Shown: piece by piece, positions 20,106-29,437 of the stretch | Layout: each line of letters opens with the position of its first letter | Numbering within the stretch: position 1 is the first letter of the stretch | Assembly (NCBI RefSeq): GCF_022815725.1 | Contig: NZ_JALGRF010000004.1 | Location: 1-64,000, forward strand | Direction of reading: 5' to 3' | Length of the DNA stretch: 64,000 nt | DNA from: Streptomyces sp. APSN-46.1 | GTDB lineage: Bacteria > Actinomycetota > Actinomycetes > Streptomycetales > Streptomycetaceae | The notes under the pieces: model-generated | The model's input: only the letters and a program-made list of their open reading frames with translations | Told to the model about the DNA's origin: nothing | Databases searched by the model: none | Made by a program: the position numbers and the translations under genes

Positions 20106-20834
20106 GTGCGCCCCATCACCACTCCCCCCGCCGCCGAGACGAAGGACATCCGGCTCACCACGGGCTACTACCTCGACCCCGACGGCCTGGGCGACTACAT
20201 CACCGGCCTGCTGGCCCGCTGCACGACCGTCTTCGACATCAAGCCGCTGCTGACCGCGGACCTCGACGACCCCGCCGCGTCCGGCCTGAATGCCGACCGC
20301 GACGGCCACATCTCGCCCGGCGCCCTCGTCGAGGGCGAGGTCATCGTGCAGGCCGGCGCCCGCGTCGAGAAGGGCGCGATGGTCCTCGGTCCCGTACTGA
20401 TCTGCACCGGTTCCGTGATCTCCGCGGGCGCCCTGATCCGCGAGCACACGGTGGTCGGGCCCGGTTGCCGTATCGGCTTCAACGCGGAGATCACCCGCAG
20501 TCTGCTGGCCGGGCACATCTTCGCCAAGCACGCCTGCTTCATCGGGGACTCGGTGGTCGGCCGTCGCGTCAACCTCGGGGCGTTCTGCTCCACCACCGGC
20601 CTGCGCTGCGACGGCGGCCCGGTCGCCGAACCGGCCATAGAGGAGATCACCATCAACCTGGGCGGCCGGCGGATCGGCACTGGGCAGACCAAGTTCGGGG
20701 CCGTCATCGGCGACGAGGTCGCCCTCCCGGCCGGTACCACCCTCTCCCCGGGAACCCTCATCGGCCCCGGCACCAGCCTCTACCCCCGCAACCAGATCGG
20801 CGGCTTCCTCCCCGCCGGCTCCCGGGCCCGGTGA
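20106..20834 (+). CDS. Left-handed beta-helix acyl/nucleotidyl-transferase-like protein
   Basis: 242 residues. From about residue 65 it shows hexapeptide-repeat character (ISPGALVEGEVIVQAGARV, then VGPGCRIG and IGDSVVG), with a later IGDEVALPAGTTLSPG stretch, as in GlmU C-terminal and related sugar-nucleotide acyltransferases. There is no N-terminal nucleotidyltransferase signature; the first 60 residues match nothing I recognise. GTG start after GGGAGG. Together with the adjacent murA- and murB-like genes it suggests work on a UDP-N-acetyl-amino-sugar. It could also be a purely structural hexapeptide protein. Confidence 0.75.
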   Translation: MRPITTPPAAETKDIRLTTGYYLDPDGLGDYITGLLARCTTVFDIKPLLTADLDDPAASGLNADRDGHISPGALVEGEVIVQAGARVEKGAMVLGPVLICTGSVISAGALIREHTVVGPGCRIGFNAEITRSLLAGHIFAKHACFIGDSVVGRRVNLGAFCSTTGLRCDGGPVAEPAIEEITINLGGRRIGTGQTKFGAVIGDEVALPAGTTLSPGTLIGPGTSLYPRNQIGGFLPAGSRAR

Positions 20835-22132
20835 CCGCCATGACCCCGGACTCCCTCATCAAGGTCACCGGCCGTACCCCGCTCGCGGGCCACTACCCGG
20901 TGCAGGGCAGCAAGAACATCGCCCTGCACCTGTACGCGGCGGTCATGCTCACCGACGCCCCTGTGACTCTGCACAACGCGCCCGCCATCGTGGACACCGG
21001 GGTGTGTGCCCGGATCCTCCAGCACACCGGCATGGGCGCCGACTTCGACGGCTCCACCTTCACCACCGGCCCGGCCGCCCAGATGTGCCCGGTCATCCAC
21101 CCCGCCATCGGCCACCAGGTCCGCACGACAGCCGTCCTGGCCGCCGCCGTCCTCGCCCGTACCGGCATCGTCTCCTTCCCGTACCCGGGCGGCGACGCCT
21201 TCTGCCCCCGACTCATCGACCGGCACCTGGCCGCGATGCAGGCCGCCGGAGCCGACATCATCACCTCCGACACGGGGGTCCGCGCGTTCACCGGCACCCA
21301 CGGCGTTCGCCCCTTCACCGTGGACGTGAACACCCCTTACGGGCCCTCGCTCGGCGCCACAGTCACGGCCATGCTCCTCGCGGCCCGCGCCGAGGGGACC
21401 TCGCTGATCACCAGCCCGAGCATTGAACCCGAGGTCACCGAAACGGCCCGCTTCCTGTCCGAACGCGGCGTCGGCATCGCCTTCGATGCCGGCAGTCTCA
21501 CGATCACCGGCACCGACTACATCCCCGGCGGCACCTTCACCATCGCCGGAGACCGGATCGAGGCCGCCACCGTCGCCATGGCCGCCGCCGCGACCGGCGG
21601 CAACGTCACCCTCGACGGCATCAACCTCACCAACCTGCCCGACGGGCTGACGATCCCGCTCGCGAAAGCAGGCCTCACACTCACCCAGGCCGCTGGACCC
21701 CACATGCGTGCGGCCGTGAACGTGGCCCCAGGGCCGCTGACGGCCATCGAGACCCAGACCGGGCCTCACCCCGGGCTGCCCACCGACACCGCTCCTCAGC
21801 TCGCCGCGATGCTCACCCAGGCCCAGGGCACCTCCCTGCTCCGGGAACGGATCTACCCCCAACGCGACACCCACGTGAACCCGCTCCAGGCCTTCGGCGC
21901 GAACATCCACTCCACCGGCAGCCTCATCCGAATCCGGGGCGGGACGCCGCTGCGGGCGGCCGAGGTGGAAGCCGCCGACATCCGCGCGGTCACCGCCCTC
22001 CTGATCGCCGCCCTGGCGGCCGACGGCACCTCTACGATCCGGGGCCTGCATCATCTCCGGCGCGGCTACGGCCACTTGCTCGACGGCCTCGCCACGCTGG
22101 GGGCGGAGATCAGCACCGAACCGGAGGACTAG
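20831..22132 (+). CDS. MurA-like UDP-GlcNAc enolpyruvyl transferase, Cys-to-Asp type
   Basis: 433 residues from a GTG that overlaps the previous stop (GTGA); ATG at 20,840 is an alternative. EPSP-synthase/MurA fold. Seen: the GSKN motif (K28, equivalent to E. coli K22) and the catalytic loop PGGDAFCPR, where D122 stands at the place of E. coli Cys115. Known: MurA joins phosphoenolpyruvate to UDP-GlcNAc, the first committed peptidoglycan step, and Asp at this position (as in mycobacteria) gives intrinsic fosfomycin resistance. It is quite diverged from typical housekeeping MurA, so this is probably a second, specialised copy. It may supply a precursor or act as a resistant target. Confidence 0.87.
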   Translation: MTAMTPDSLIKVTGRTPLAGHYPVQGSKNIALHLYAAVMLTDAPVTLHNAPAIVDTGVCARILQHTGMGADFDGSTFTTGPAAQMCPVIHPAIGHQVRTTAVLAAAVLARTGIVSFPYPGGDAFCPRLIDRHLAAMQAAGADIITSDTGVRAFTGTHGVRPFTVDVNTPYGPSLGATVTAMLLAARAEGTSLITSPSIEPEVTETARFLSERGVGIAFDAGSLTITGTDYIPGGTFTIAGDRIEAATVAMAAAATGGNVTLDGINLTNLPDGLTIPLAKAGLTLTQAAGPHMRAAVNVAPGPLTAIETQTGPHPGLPTDTAPQLAAMLTQAQGTSLLRERIYPQRDTHVNPLQAFGANIHSTGSLIRIRGGTPLRAAEVEAADIRAVTALLIAALAADGTSTIRGLHHLRRGYGHLLDGLATLGAEISTEPED

Positions 22133-22135
22133 AAC

Positions 22136-23167
22136 ATGAGCCAGGCCCTACCGTTCACCACCGCCGACACCAGCCTCCTGCACGACGGCCTGCGCCAGGT
22201 CATCGCCGACGGCGCGAGCCCAGGCGGCGTCGTGGTGTGCGGCACGGCCAGCCACGGCCGCACCGTCCTGTCCGCCGGAGTGATCTCCCCGGAGGTCAGC
22301 AAGCAGGCCCCGGACGAGCGCACGGTCTACGACATCGCCTCGCTGACGAAGGTCGTAGCGACGTGGCCGCTCGTCGGCAGGGCCCTGGACACGGGCCTGC
22401 TCGACCTGGACTCCCCGGTACGGGAGTTCCTCCCCCTGATGGACGGCCCGACACCGAGCGCCGACGTGACCGTACGCGAGCTGCTCTCCCACACCTCCGG
22501 CCTTCGTCCTTCCACCCGCCTCGACCTCTACGCCGGGGCCGACCGGCCGCTGTACGAGCTGATCGCACGCGAGCCGCTGGAGTCGGCGGCTGGCGGCCAC
22601 CGCTACATCAACCGCGGCTTCATCCTCCTCGGGTACGCCCTTGCCCATGTCCACATGCGGCACCTCAACCTCCTCGCCGACGACCTGTGGGCGGAGCTGG
22701 GCATGCACGACACGACGTACGGTCCGCTGCCCTCCACACGCCGCATCGCGCCCACCGAGCAGCGGCCGGGGGCGCCCCGCCTATGGGGAACCGTCCACGA
22801 CGAGAACGCGGCGACCATGGGCGGAACCGCCGGGCACGCAGGCGCCTTCTCCACGGCCGACGACCTGGCCACCTACGCCGAAGCCCTCCTCGACCCCCGC
22901 CCAGACAACCCGCTCGGCACTTGGCTGAGTGCGAGCATGGCCCCGCACGCCGAGATCGAGCCAGGGCTGCACCGGGGCCTGGGCTGGATCCTCGCCAGCG
23001 GCAACATGGTCGCCTACCACCACGGCTTCACCGGCACGAGCTTCTATCTCGCCCCCGCCACCGGCCGGTACATCGCCCTCGCCACCAACGCGATCCACAA
23101 CGGCACCGCCCGCACCCGCATCGCGCCCCTGCGTGAACTCATCCTCAAGACGATCACCGCGACCTGA
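22136..23167 (+). CDS. Serine hydrolase, beta-lactamase/PBP (class C-like) family
   Basis: 343 residues with all three motifs of the SxxK family: SLTK (S69, K72), YIN (YxN) and HHG before FTGTSF. No signal peptide is visible, so unlike most PBPs and beta-lactamases it should be cytoplasmic. It starts 3 bases after the murA-like stop. Cytoplasmic members of this family include esterases, transacylases and peptide cyclases. Its position between murA- and murB-like genes suggests an acyl- or peptidyl-transfer or hydrolysis step on a muropeptide-like intermediate, but the substrate is unknown. Confidence 0.87.
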   Translation: MSQALPFTTADTSLLHDGLRQVIADGASPGGVVVCGTASHGRTVLSAGVISPEVSKQAPDERTVYDIASLTKVVATWPLVGRALDTGLLDLDSPVREFLPLMDGPTPSADVTVRELLSHTSGLRPSTRLDLYAGADRPLYELIAREPLESAAGGHRYINRGFILLGYALAHVHMRHLNLLADDLWAELGMHDTTYGPLPSTRRIAPTEQRPGAPRLWGTVHDENAATMGGTAGHAGAFSTADDLATYAEALLDPRPDNPLGTWLSASMAPHAEIEPGLHRGLGWILASGNMVAYHHGFTGTSFYLAPATGRYIALATNAIHNGTARTRIAPLRELILKTITAT

Positions 23168-23181
23168 CCGGAGGCCCCGCC

Positions 23182-24201
23182 GTGGGTGAACTGCTGGCCG
23201 ACCACACCACCCTCCGCCTCGGCGGACCCGCCCGCCACTGGTTCACCCACACCGACCCCACTGCCTGGCCCGACCTCGCCCGCACCGTGCGACGGGAGCC
23301 GGGCCGGGCCTTCACCCTCGGCGGCGGCAGCAACACCCTCGCCGCCGACACTGGCTACGACGGCACGGTCATCCGCATGGCCACCCGGGGCATCACGTGC
23401 AGCCACACCGGGCCCGGCACGGTCGAGGTCACGGCGCAGGCCGGGGAGGCGTTGGCCGACCTGGTGGCCTTCACCGTGGCCGAGTCCCTGTCCGGCATCG
23501 AGTACCTGTCCGGGATCCCCGGCACGGCCGGCGCCGCCCCGGTCCAGAACACCGGCGCGTACGGACAGGAGATAGCCGACGCCCTCACCCGGATCACCGC
23601 CTACGACTGGCGCACCGGCCATACCCTCGACCTCCCGCCCGCCGCCTGCGGCTTCGGCTACCGCACTTCCGTCTTCAAGGCCCGGCCCGGCCGCTTCACG
23701 ATCCTTTCCCTAAACCTTCGCCTCATCCGGAGCGCTCTCGCCGCCCCCGTCGGCTACCGGCACCTCGCCGACCACCTCGCCGTCCCGCTCTGCACCCGCC
23801 CGCCCCTTGCCGAAGCCGCCGCAGCCGTCCTCGACCACCGCGCCGCACGCGGCCTCCTCCTCCCCGAGACCGGGGACGACGCCCGCCAGGCCGGCTCCGT
23901 CTTCCTGAACCCGTCCGTCACCCTCACGCAGGCCGATGCCGTACGAGCCGCGGGCGGCCCCCTGCACCACGACCGCGACAACGTGCTCCGGACCAGCGCC
24001 GGATGGCTCCTCGAACACTCCGGCCACCACCCGGGCCAGGAACTCCAGCCGGGCATCCACACCTCTAAGCGCCGGACCCTGACCCTCACCGCCCGCAGGG
24101 AGGCCACGACCACTGGCTTCGCGGCGGCCCTCGCGGCCATGGCCGACCGAGTCCATGCCACGACGGGCATCCGGCTCCATCCTGAACCGGTCCGCATCTG
24201 A
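23182..24201 (+). CDS. MurB-like UDP-N-acetylenolpyruvoylglucosamine reductase
   Basis: 339 residues, FAD-binding MurB family, type I. Seen: LGGGSN (FAD site), GIPGTAGAAPVQNTGAYGQE, YRTSVFK, the catalytic-serine region AGSVFLNP, and SAGWLLEHSG near the C-terminus. Known: MurB reduces the enolpyruvyl ether made by MurA to UDP-MurNAc using NADPH. GTG start after CCGGAGG, 14 bases after the hydrolase. Having MurA and MurB side by side gives a complete two-step UDP-MurNAc route separate from the housekeeping genes. Confidence 0.9.
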   Translation: MGELLADHTTLRLGGPARHWFTHTDPTAWPDLARTVRREPGRAFTLGGGSNTLAADTGYDGTVIRMATRGITCSHTGPGTVEVTAQAGEALADLVAFTVAESLSGIEYLSGIPGTAGAAPVQNTGAYGQEIADALTRITAYDWRTGHTLDLPPAACGFGYRTSVFKARPGRFTILSLNLRLIRSALAAPVGYRHLADHLAVPLCTRPPLAEAAAAVLDHRAARGLLLPETGDDARQAGSVFLNPSVTLTQADAVRAAGGPLHHDRDNVLRTSAGWLLEHSGHHPGQELQPGIHTSKRRTLTLTARREATTTGFAAALAAMADRVHATTGIRLHPEPVRI

Positions 24202-24246
24202 CGTGGTTGCGGATCGTGGTGGGCAGGAGCCGAAGTGGAAACCGCA

Positions 24247-24277
24247 CCGCCCCCGGTGTTCAGGTCACCGGGGGCGG
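24247..24277 (+). terminator. Hairpin terminator after mur-like operon
   Basis: Perfect 12-bp arms CCGCCCCCGGTG and CACCGGGGGCGG with a 7-base loop, 45 bases after the murB-like stop. It marks the right end of the cassette. Confidence 0.7.
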
Positions 24278-24385
24278 CGGGGACGTACGCTGGAAACCCA
24301 CCGCCGTTCCCGCAAGCCGCCTTGCCCTGTCCACTTCGGCATGGCACCGTCGCACCTCCTTGATCCACAACAGAGGGACGGCCCG

Positions 24386-24592
24386 ATGCCCGAGGACCTG
24401 GCAGCCGACACCATCCGCGCACTGGAAGGCATCGTGGAGGCATCCAACGCTCTGCCCGAACACACTGTGGAGCTGCTCCGCGTGTCCCTCGGCCAGGCCC
24501 GTGCGGCAAAGGCGGCGGGCCACGACCAGGAAGCGATCACCATCGCCGCCCAGGCCCTCCAGACGGCCCAGAACGCGTCCGAGGACCGCTAG
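24386..24592 (+). CDS. Small hypothetical protein
   Basis: 68 residues, almost entirely predicted helix and strongly amphipathic (repeated Ala and Leu with Glu, Gln, Arg), resembling a pair of helices such as a single TPR-like hairpin. The ATG follows AGAGGGA. It sits alone after the mur-operon terminator and matches no family I recognise. Confidence 0.6.
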   Translation: MPEDLAADTIRALEGIVEASNALPEHTVELLRVSLGQARAAKAAGHDQEAITIAAQALQTAQNASEDR

Positions 24593-24737
24593 TCCGCTAG
24601 TCCGGGCCTGTCTTTGGCTGGGATCGCGAGGCGGGTCGGAGGCTGTGGAACCAGCTGATCGCTGCGCGTCAGTGGAGTCTGGCGAAACAGCTCTCGGGTG
24701 TCTACTCGTAGCACCGGGACGGACGCGGGGGCGGCCG

Positions 24738-25082
24738 TCACCTGTTCGTGTCCGGGGGCGGTGCGGTGGCACCCAGGGTCCGCCGGGCGTCCAGCCATAC
24801 CCTCTCGAAGTCCTCGGCCGAGATCGCGCCGGCGCGCGGCGCTTCCTCCCATCCCGTGAGCCTGCCCTCGGCGACGAGGCCGTACCGCTGCTCGTACCGG
24901 CTCATAGTGGCGATGTCCGCGCGCTCCTGATACCGGAGTACCTCCTCCAGGGAGGCGGCGGTCACCGGGGTGCCGTCATCGCCTCGCAAGTCCACTTGCC
25001 GCAGAACCCACCCCTCCTCATCACCCTCGAAGTACTGCCACAGGTCCAAGGCCTCGTCATACGTGCGGATCCACATCACCAT
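24738..25082 (-). CDS. Hypothetical protein
   Basis: 114 residues from ATG 25,082; the frame stays open further upstream but that part is Arg/Pro-rich and looks non-coding. The protein is acidic and rich in aromatic residues (MWIRTYDEALDLWQYFEGDEEGW), soluble, with no membrane segment. I do not recognise a family. No strong ribosome-binding site is visible. Confidence 0.5.
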   Translation of the reverse strand: MVMWIRTYDEALDLWQYFEGDEEGWVLRQVDLRGDDGTPVTAASLEEVLRYQERADIATMSRYEQRYGLVAEGRLTGWEEAPRAGAISAEDFERVWLDARRTLGATAPPPDTNR

Positions 25083-25272
25083 GGCACCACGCTCGCGCAC
25101 GCGACAGGGCTGCTCCGGTCGGCACGCGCGTGCCCGCGAACGGCTCACCCCGTCGCCGACCACCGGGCCGGCTGTCAGCGGCGGTCGCGGGTCCGGCCGA
25201 CGCACCCCCGATCAGGACCGCGGCAAGCACACCCGCGGCAGCTCGGGCGCCCGGCCCGGAGGGGCCCGGGCC

Positions 25273-25530
25273 CTACCGCTGCCAGCAGCGGACAGGGTGA
25301 TGCCAGACGGCCCAGCCGTAACCGCAGAGTCGGCAGTCGGCCATGGGGCCGCCGTGCAGCGTCGCGATCGGAGCGGACAGGCGGCAGCCGGCACACGTCA
25401 TGCGGTCCGTCGCGCAGACCCCGTGGGGATGTGCCCTCGACGTCTCGACCACCATCTGGAGCCGCGAGAGGTCGAAGGCCTCCCTCTGCATCCGAGCCAC
25501 GTCCCCCCATCCCGCGCCCGGACCGAGCAC
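25273..25530 (-). CDS. Small Cys-rich hypothetical protein
   Basis: 85 residues, or 72 from an internal ATG at 25,491. The C-terminal half has two CxxC pairs (CAGC and CRLC) plus His residues, which suggests a small zinc-ribbon. No further relation is visible. Confidence is limited by its size and weak start signals. Confidence 0.4.
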   Translation of the reverse strand: MLGPGAGWGDVARMQREAFDLSRLQMVVETSRAHPHGVCATDRMTCAGCRLSAPIATLHGGPMADCRLCGYGWAVWHHPVRCWQR

Positions 25531-25548
25531 GTACGCAGCAACATCAGG

Positions 25549-25839
25549 TCAGCGGCTGAGGATGCCGAGGGCGCCTGCCAGCAAGGCGGCAAGGCTGACG
25601 TGGGCGGTCACAAGGAACACCCACTCCAGGGCGTTCATGCGCCACTGGCGACGGGCCAGTAGCCGCCACTCATACGCCATGGACCCGATAGCGATGGAGA
25701 GCAACGGGGCCCACAGCAGAGCCCACCATGACCAAGTGCCGCCGTGGTTGAGTATGGCGAAGACCGCGCCGAAGAACAGCATTGTCAGAGACCATCCCGG
25801 CTTCTCCGTCTCCTGCGTGGAGTGCGAAGGGTTACTCAT
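25549..25839 (-). CDS. Small membrane protein
   Basis: 96 residues from ATG 25,839 (MSNPSHS), preceded by GAGAGG and GGGAC. Three hydrophobic stretches are visible: around LTMLFFGAVFAIL, WALLWAPLLSIAI, and WVFLVTAHVSLAALLAGALG. The N-terminal 20 residues are polar. No family is recognised. The 240 bases beyond it up to the next terminator show no further gene. Confidence 0.55.
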   Translation of the reverse strand: MSNPSHSTQETEKPGWSLTMLFFGAVFAILNHGGTWSWWALLWAPLLSIAIGSMAYEWRLLARRQWRMNALEWVFLVTAHVSLAALLAGALGILSR

Positions 25840-26078
25840 GTCCCACGGCCTCTCGGGTTGCGACGGGTCCCGCACGAATGGCCATGTCTACGCGCCTAGT
25901 TGGCCTGGTCAGGGCCAGCGAGTTGCATGCGCCATGAACGTAACGTGCCCCGCGGACCCCACCCAAAGGGTTTCCGCAGTGAGTCAGAACACAAGGAAAG
26001 TTCCGGCCACAACCCCCCTCTGGGGAACTCTTCGCCGGCTGGCGCGCTCGCAGTACCTGCTCCGACGGCATGAAAGCC

Positions 26079-26117
26079 GCGCCGCCCCCCGGTGGTCAGA
26101 TCACCAGGGGGTGGCGC
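26079..26117 (-). terminator. Hairpin terminator after ABC transporter operon
   Basis: A long imperfect stem (GCGCCGCCCCCCGGTG pairing with CACCAGGGGGTGGCGC) lies about 20 bases beyond the permease stop on the minus strand. It ends the SARP-ABC transcription unit. Confidence 0.6.
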
Positions 26118-26136
26118 GGAGCGGTGGCGGGGCCGG

Positions 26137-28617
26137 TCAGTCGCGCATGCCCGCCAGTTCGACCGGGCGGGTGCGGAGGGCGAACATCGCCGGGATCACC
26201 GCGGAGACCACGCCGAGGACGGCGCAGGCGGCGACCATCATGCCGATCGTGGCCCAGGGGATCACCATCGGGGCCGAGATGCTCAGGATGGCGAGCGCGC
26301 TCGAAATGCCCAGCAGGTTGAGCACCGTGACGCCCAGGCCGAGGACCGCGCCCACCACGACCACCAGGATCGTCTCGACCGAGATCAGCCAGAGCACCTG
26401 GCGCTTGGTGGCGCCGCCCAGTTGCAGGACCGCGAGGTCGCGGACCCGGTCGGAGGTCGCCATCACCAGGACGTTGGCCAGGGCGATGCCCGTGTAGATG
26501 ATCGCGATGCCGAGGACGACCATGATGTCCACGCGCATGTGGCGGCTGACGGCCGGGAAGCTGTCCTCCAGCCACCGCTCCTTGGTCGCGACCTTCCCGC
26601 CCACCGGCTCGACGGTCTCGCGCAGCGCCGCCTCCACGGCCGCCGCGTCCGCCGCGTCCGCCCCCGGCAGGAGCTTGACGTCGATCCGGTCGATCCCCGC
26701 ACCGGTGCCGTTCTTCGGCGTGACGTACACACCGTTGTTGCCGCTGCCGTTGCGCATGACCGCGGCGACGCGCAGCGAGGCCTTGGTGCCGTCGCCCAGC
26801 CAGACGTCCACGTTCTTGCCGACCTCGTGGGTGAGCCACTCCTCGGTGACGATGATGCTCTGGTCGTCGAGGTCGGCGACGCTGCCCGCGATGACCGGGA
26901 GCTTGGCGATCTTCGCGAGGTCGGCCGGTTCGGCCACCTTCCCCTCGTCCTTGATCAGCGCGACGCCCTCCTCCAGTACGTACACGGAGGTGGAGCCCAC
27001 GGCCAGGGCCTCGACGCCCGGGATCTCCCGGACGCGGGCCACGGCCTTCGGGTCCAGGCCGCTCTCGCCGCGGGCCTCGACGATGAAGTCCGCCGTGGTC
27101 TGCGCGGCGGCCTCGTCGGCCTTGGCGCCGCGTACGGTGGCACCGGCCCCGAACAGCGAACCGGCGAGCGCGACGGTGATCAGCACGGGCGCCACGATGG
27201 AGGCCGTACGCCGCAGCCCCGCCACCGCGTTCTCCCGCGCCAGCATGACCGTGGCGCCGGGAAGCCGGTTCGGGAGCCAGGTCAGCAGCCGGAACAGCGG
27301 CCGGATCAGCACGGGCGAGATGAACGCGAACGCCGTGATCCAGTACAGCGGCTGGGTGGAGTACGTCTTGCGGTTGAGGACCTTCTTCGGGTCCTCCATC
27401 AGCTGCATGACCACGAACGCGGCGCCCGCCACCAGCAGCGCGATGCCGAGGATCCAGCGCCCGGTGGTCATCACCCGGCTGTCGACGGCGGCGTCGCGCA
27501 GCGCCTCGGTCGGTGCGATCCGGCCGGCCCGGCGGCTGGCCGCCCAGACGCCGGCCAGCGCGACCAGCAGGCCGGTCGCGAAGGCCGCGTAGTAGGGCCA
27601 GGCGTAGTCCCCGATGGTGAACCAGGACGGTGCGATGTGCTCGTCCACCAGGACCTGGGCCAGGCGGGAGGCCCCGTAGGCGCCGAGGAAGCAGCCCGCC
27701 GTGGAGGCGAGGATGCCGATGCCGGTGGCCTCCGTGACCACGGACCGCCGGATCTGCTTCGGGGTCGCGCCCGCGGCGCGCAGCAGGCCGAACTCGCGCC
27801 TGCGCTGGGCCACCGCGAAGGCAAAGGTGGTGGAGACGACGAAGACGGAGACGAAGCTGGTGATGGTGCCGCCCAGGCCGAGCAGGATGATCGTCTCCAG
27901 CAGGGCTTCGCTGTCGGCGTTCGGGTCCGGGTCGGCCTGCCGCCGCTCGTGGCCGGTCAGGATGTGTACGCCCGGGTAGCCCTTGACCGCCTCGCGCACG
28001 GCGGCGGTGTCGGCGTCCACCACCACGTTGTCGATCCGCGGCTGGATCTCGGCGGCCGCCGCGTCGGTGAAGAACACCGCCGACTCGAAGGCGGTGGGCG
28101 CCACCGTGCCGACCACCGTACGGGGGGCCGCCCCGGCCGGCGTGGCCACCTTGACCTTGGCGCCGGTCGCGGCGGTCCCGTCGGTGACGACGATCTCGTC
28201 GGCCGCCTCCGGGGCACGGCCCGACGTCAGCTTGTACGGGGTGAAGGCAGCGGTCGACCACGGGTGGCCGGTGCCCGGCCCGGAGGTGCTGCCGGAGACG
28301 CTCGCGACGAAGCTGCGGTCCGGGACGGCGCGGCCCAGACCGGCCAGCTTGTCGGCGAGTTCCCGCGGTACGGAGTGCGGCTGCGCGAGCGGCTTGGTGC
28401 GGTCGCCGATGGGGCTGGGCACCCGCAGGGTGTCCTCGCCGCGGACGATGACCGGCGCCGAGGTGAAACGGACGGTGTCCCTCTCCTTGGCACCGAGGGT
28501 GGAGGCGATCGCCAGGGTCATCGTGGCGATCAGGGCGACACCGAGCGCGAGGGCGACGAAAGTACCGACGAACGTGACCCACCGCAGGCGCAGGGTGTTC
28601 AGTGCGACGCTCAGCAC
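26137..28617 (-). CDS. ABC transporter permease, MacB/FtsX type, fused two-domain
   Basis: 826 residues. There is one N-terminal membrane helix (about 15-37), a large extracytoplasmic domain, then two FtsX-like groups of membrane helices separated by a second extracytoplasmic domain, the usual layout of streptomycete lipoprotein- or peptide-type exporters. It overlaps the upstream ATPase gene by 7 bp, so the pair forms one transporter. Its place directly behind the SARP gene suggests export of, or immunity to, a product of this locus; no sequence feature names the substrate. Confidence 0.9.
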   Translation of the reverse strand: MLSVALNTLRLRWVTFVGTFVALALGVALIATMTLAIASTLGAKERDTVRFTSAPVIVRGEDTLRVPSPIGDRTKPLAQPHSVPRELADKLAGLGRAVPDRSFVASVSGSTSGPGTGHPWSTAAFTPYKLTSGRAPEAADEIVVTDGTAATGAKVKVATPAGAAPRTVVGTVAPTAFESAVFFTDAAAAEIQPRIDNVVVDADTAAVREAVKGYPGVHILTGHERRQADPDPNADSEALLETIILLGLGGTITSFVSVFVVSTTFAFAVAQRRREFGLLRAAGATPKQIRRSVVTEATGIGILASTAGCFLGAYGASRLAQVLVDEHIAPSWFTIGDYAWPYYAAFATGLLVALAGVWAASRRAGRIAPTEALRDAAVDSRVMTTGRWILGIALLVAGAAFVVMQLMEDPKKVLNRKTYSTQPLYWITAFAFISPVLIRPLFRLLTWLPNRLPGATVMLARENAVAGLRRTASIVAPVLITVALAGSLFGAGATVRGAKADEAAAQTTADFIVEARGESGLDPKAVARVREIPGVEALAVGSTSVYVLEEGVALIKDEGKVAEPADLAKIAKLPVIAGSVADLDDQSIIVTEEWLTHEVGKNVDVWLGDGTKASLRVAAVMRNGSGNNGVYVTPKNGTGAGIDRIDVKLLPGADAADAAAVEAALRETVEPVGGKVATKERWLEDSFPAVSRHMRVDIMVVLGIAIIYTGIALANVLVMATSDRVRDLAVLQLGGATKRQVLWLISVETILVVVVGAVLGLGVTVLNLLGISSALAILSISAPMVIPWATIGMMVAACAVLGVVSAVIPAMFALRTRPVELAGMRD

Positions 28618-29348
28618 GGGGCAGCCTCAAGCCTGGTCATGTGCGCGGCGACCTGCTCGGCGGAGGGCGAGCCGAGCTCGTCGTGCACACGGCCGTCCAC
28701 GAGGAAGATCACGCGGTCCGCGTAGGAGGCGGCGACCGGGTCGTGCGTCACCATGATGACGGTCTGCTTCTCGGTGTCCACCATGGTCCGGAACAGGCCG
28801 AGCACCTCACGGCTGGTGCTGGAGTCCAGCGCGCCGGTCGGCTCGTCCCCGAACAGCACATCGGGACGCGTGATCAGGGCGCGGGCGAGTGCCACCCGCT
28901 GCTGCTGGCCACCGGACATCTCCGACGGGCGGTGCCGGGCGCGGTCGCCCAGGCCGACGCGGCTCAGCGCCTCGTGCACCCGCGCCTTGGGAGGCCGGCG
29001 GCCGGCGAGCCGCAGGGGCAGCGCCACGTTCTGCTCGGCGGTCAGGGACGGCAGCAGGTTGAACGCCTGGAACACGAACCCGATGCGCTCCCGGCGCAGC
29101 AGCGTCAGCTTGGTCTCGTTCAGCTCGGTCAGATCGGTGCCGTCCACGATGACGGAGCCGGAGGTCGGCCGGTCGAGGCCTGCCGCGCACTGCAGCAGGG
29201 TCGACTTGCCGGACCCCGACGGCCCCATCACCGCGGTGAACGAACCACGGGGGAAGAAGAGGGACACCTTGTCCAGCGCGGTGACCGCACTGTCCCCCGA
29301 TCCGTAGGTCCGGCTCACCGAGTGCAACTCGACGGTGTTGGTGTTCAT
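28611..29348 (-). CDS. ABC transporter ATP-binding protein, MacB/LolD type
   Basis: 245 residues with Walker A GPSGSGKST, a Q-loop, the ABC signature in the variant form MSGGQQQRVALARAL, and Walker B LFGDEPTGALDS. It is the ATPase partner of the overlapping permease. ATG start; the SARP gene ends 89 bp upstream on the same strand, so all three may be cotranscribed. Confidence 0.93.
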   Translation of the reverse strand: MNTNTVELHSVSRTYGSGDSAVTALDKVSLFFPRGSFTAVMGPSGSGKSTLLQCAAGLDRPTSGSVIVDGTDLTELNETKLTLLRRERIGFVFQAFNLLPSLTAEQNVALPLRLAGRRPPKARVHEALSRVGLGDRARHRPSEMSGGQQQRVALARALITRPDVLFGDEPTGALDSSTSREVLGLFRTMVDTEKQTVIMVTHDPVAASYADRVIFLVDGRVHDELGSPSAEQVAAHMTRLEAAPC

Positions 29349-29437
29349 TTACTCCACTCAATCGAACGTTGGACGGACGTTCCACGCTGCGCGGCAGAAC
29401 GGTTGCGTCTCGGGGGCCGCGGACGGCGGCGCCGGGG

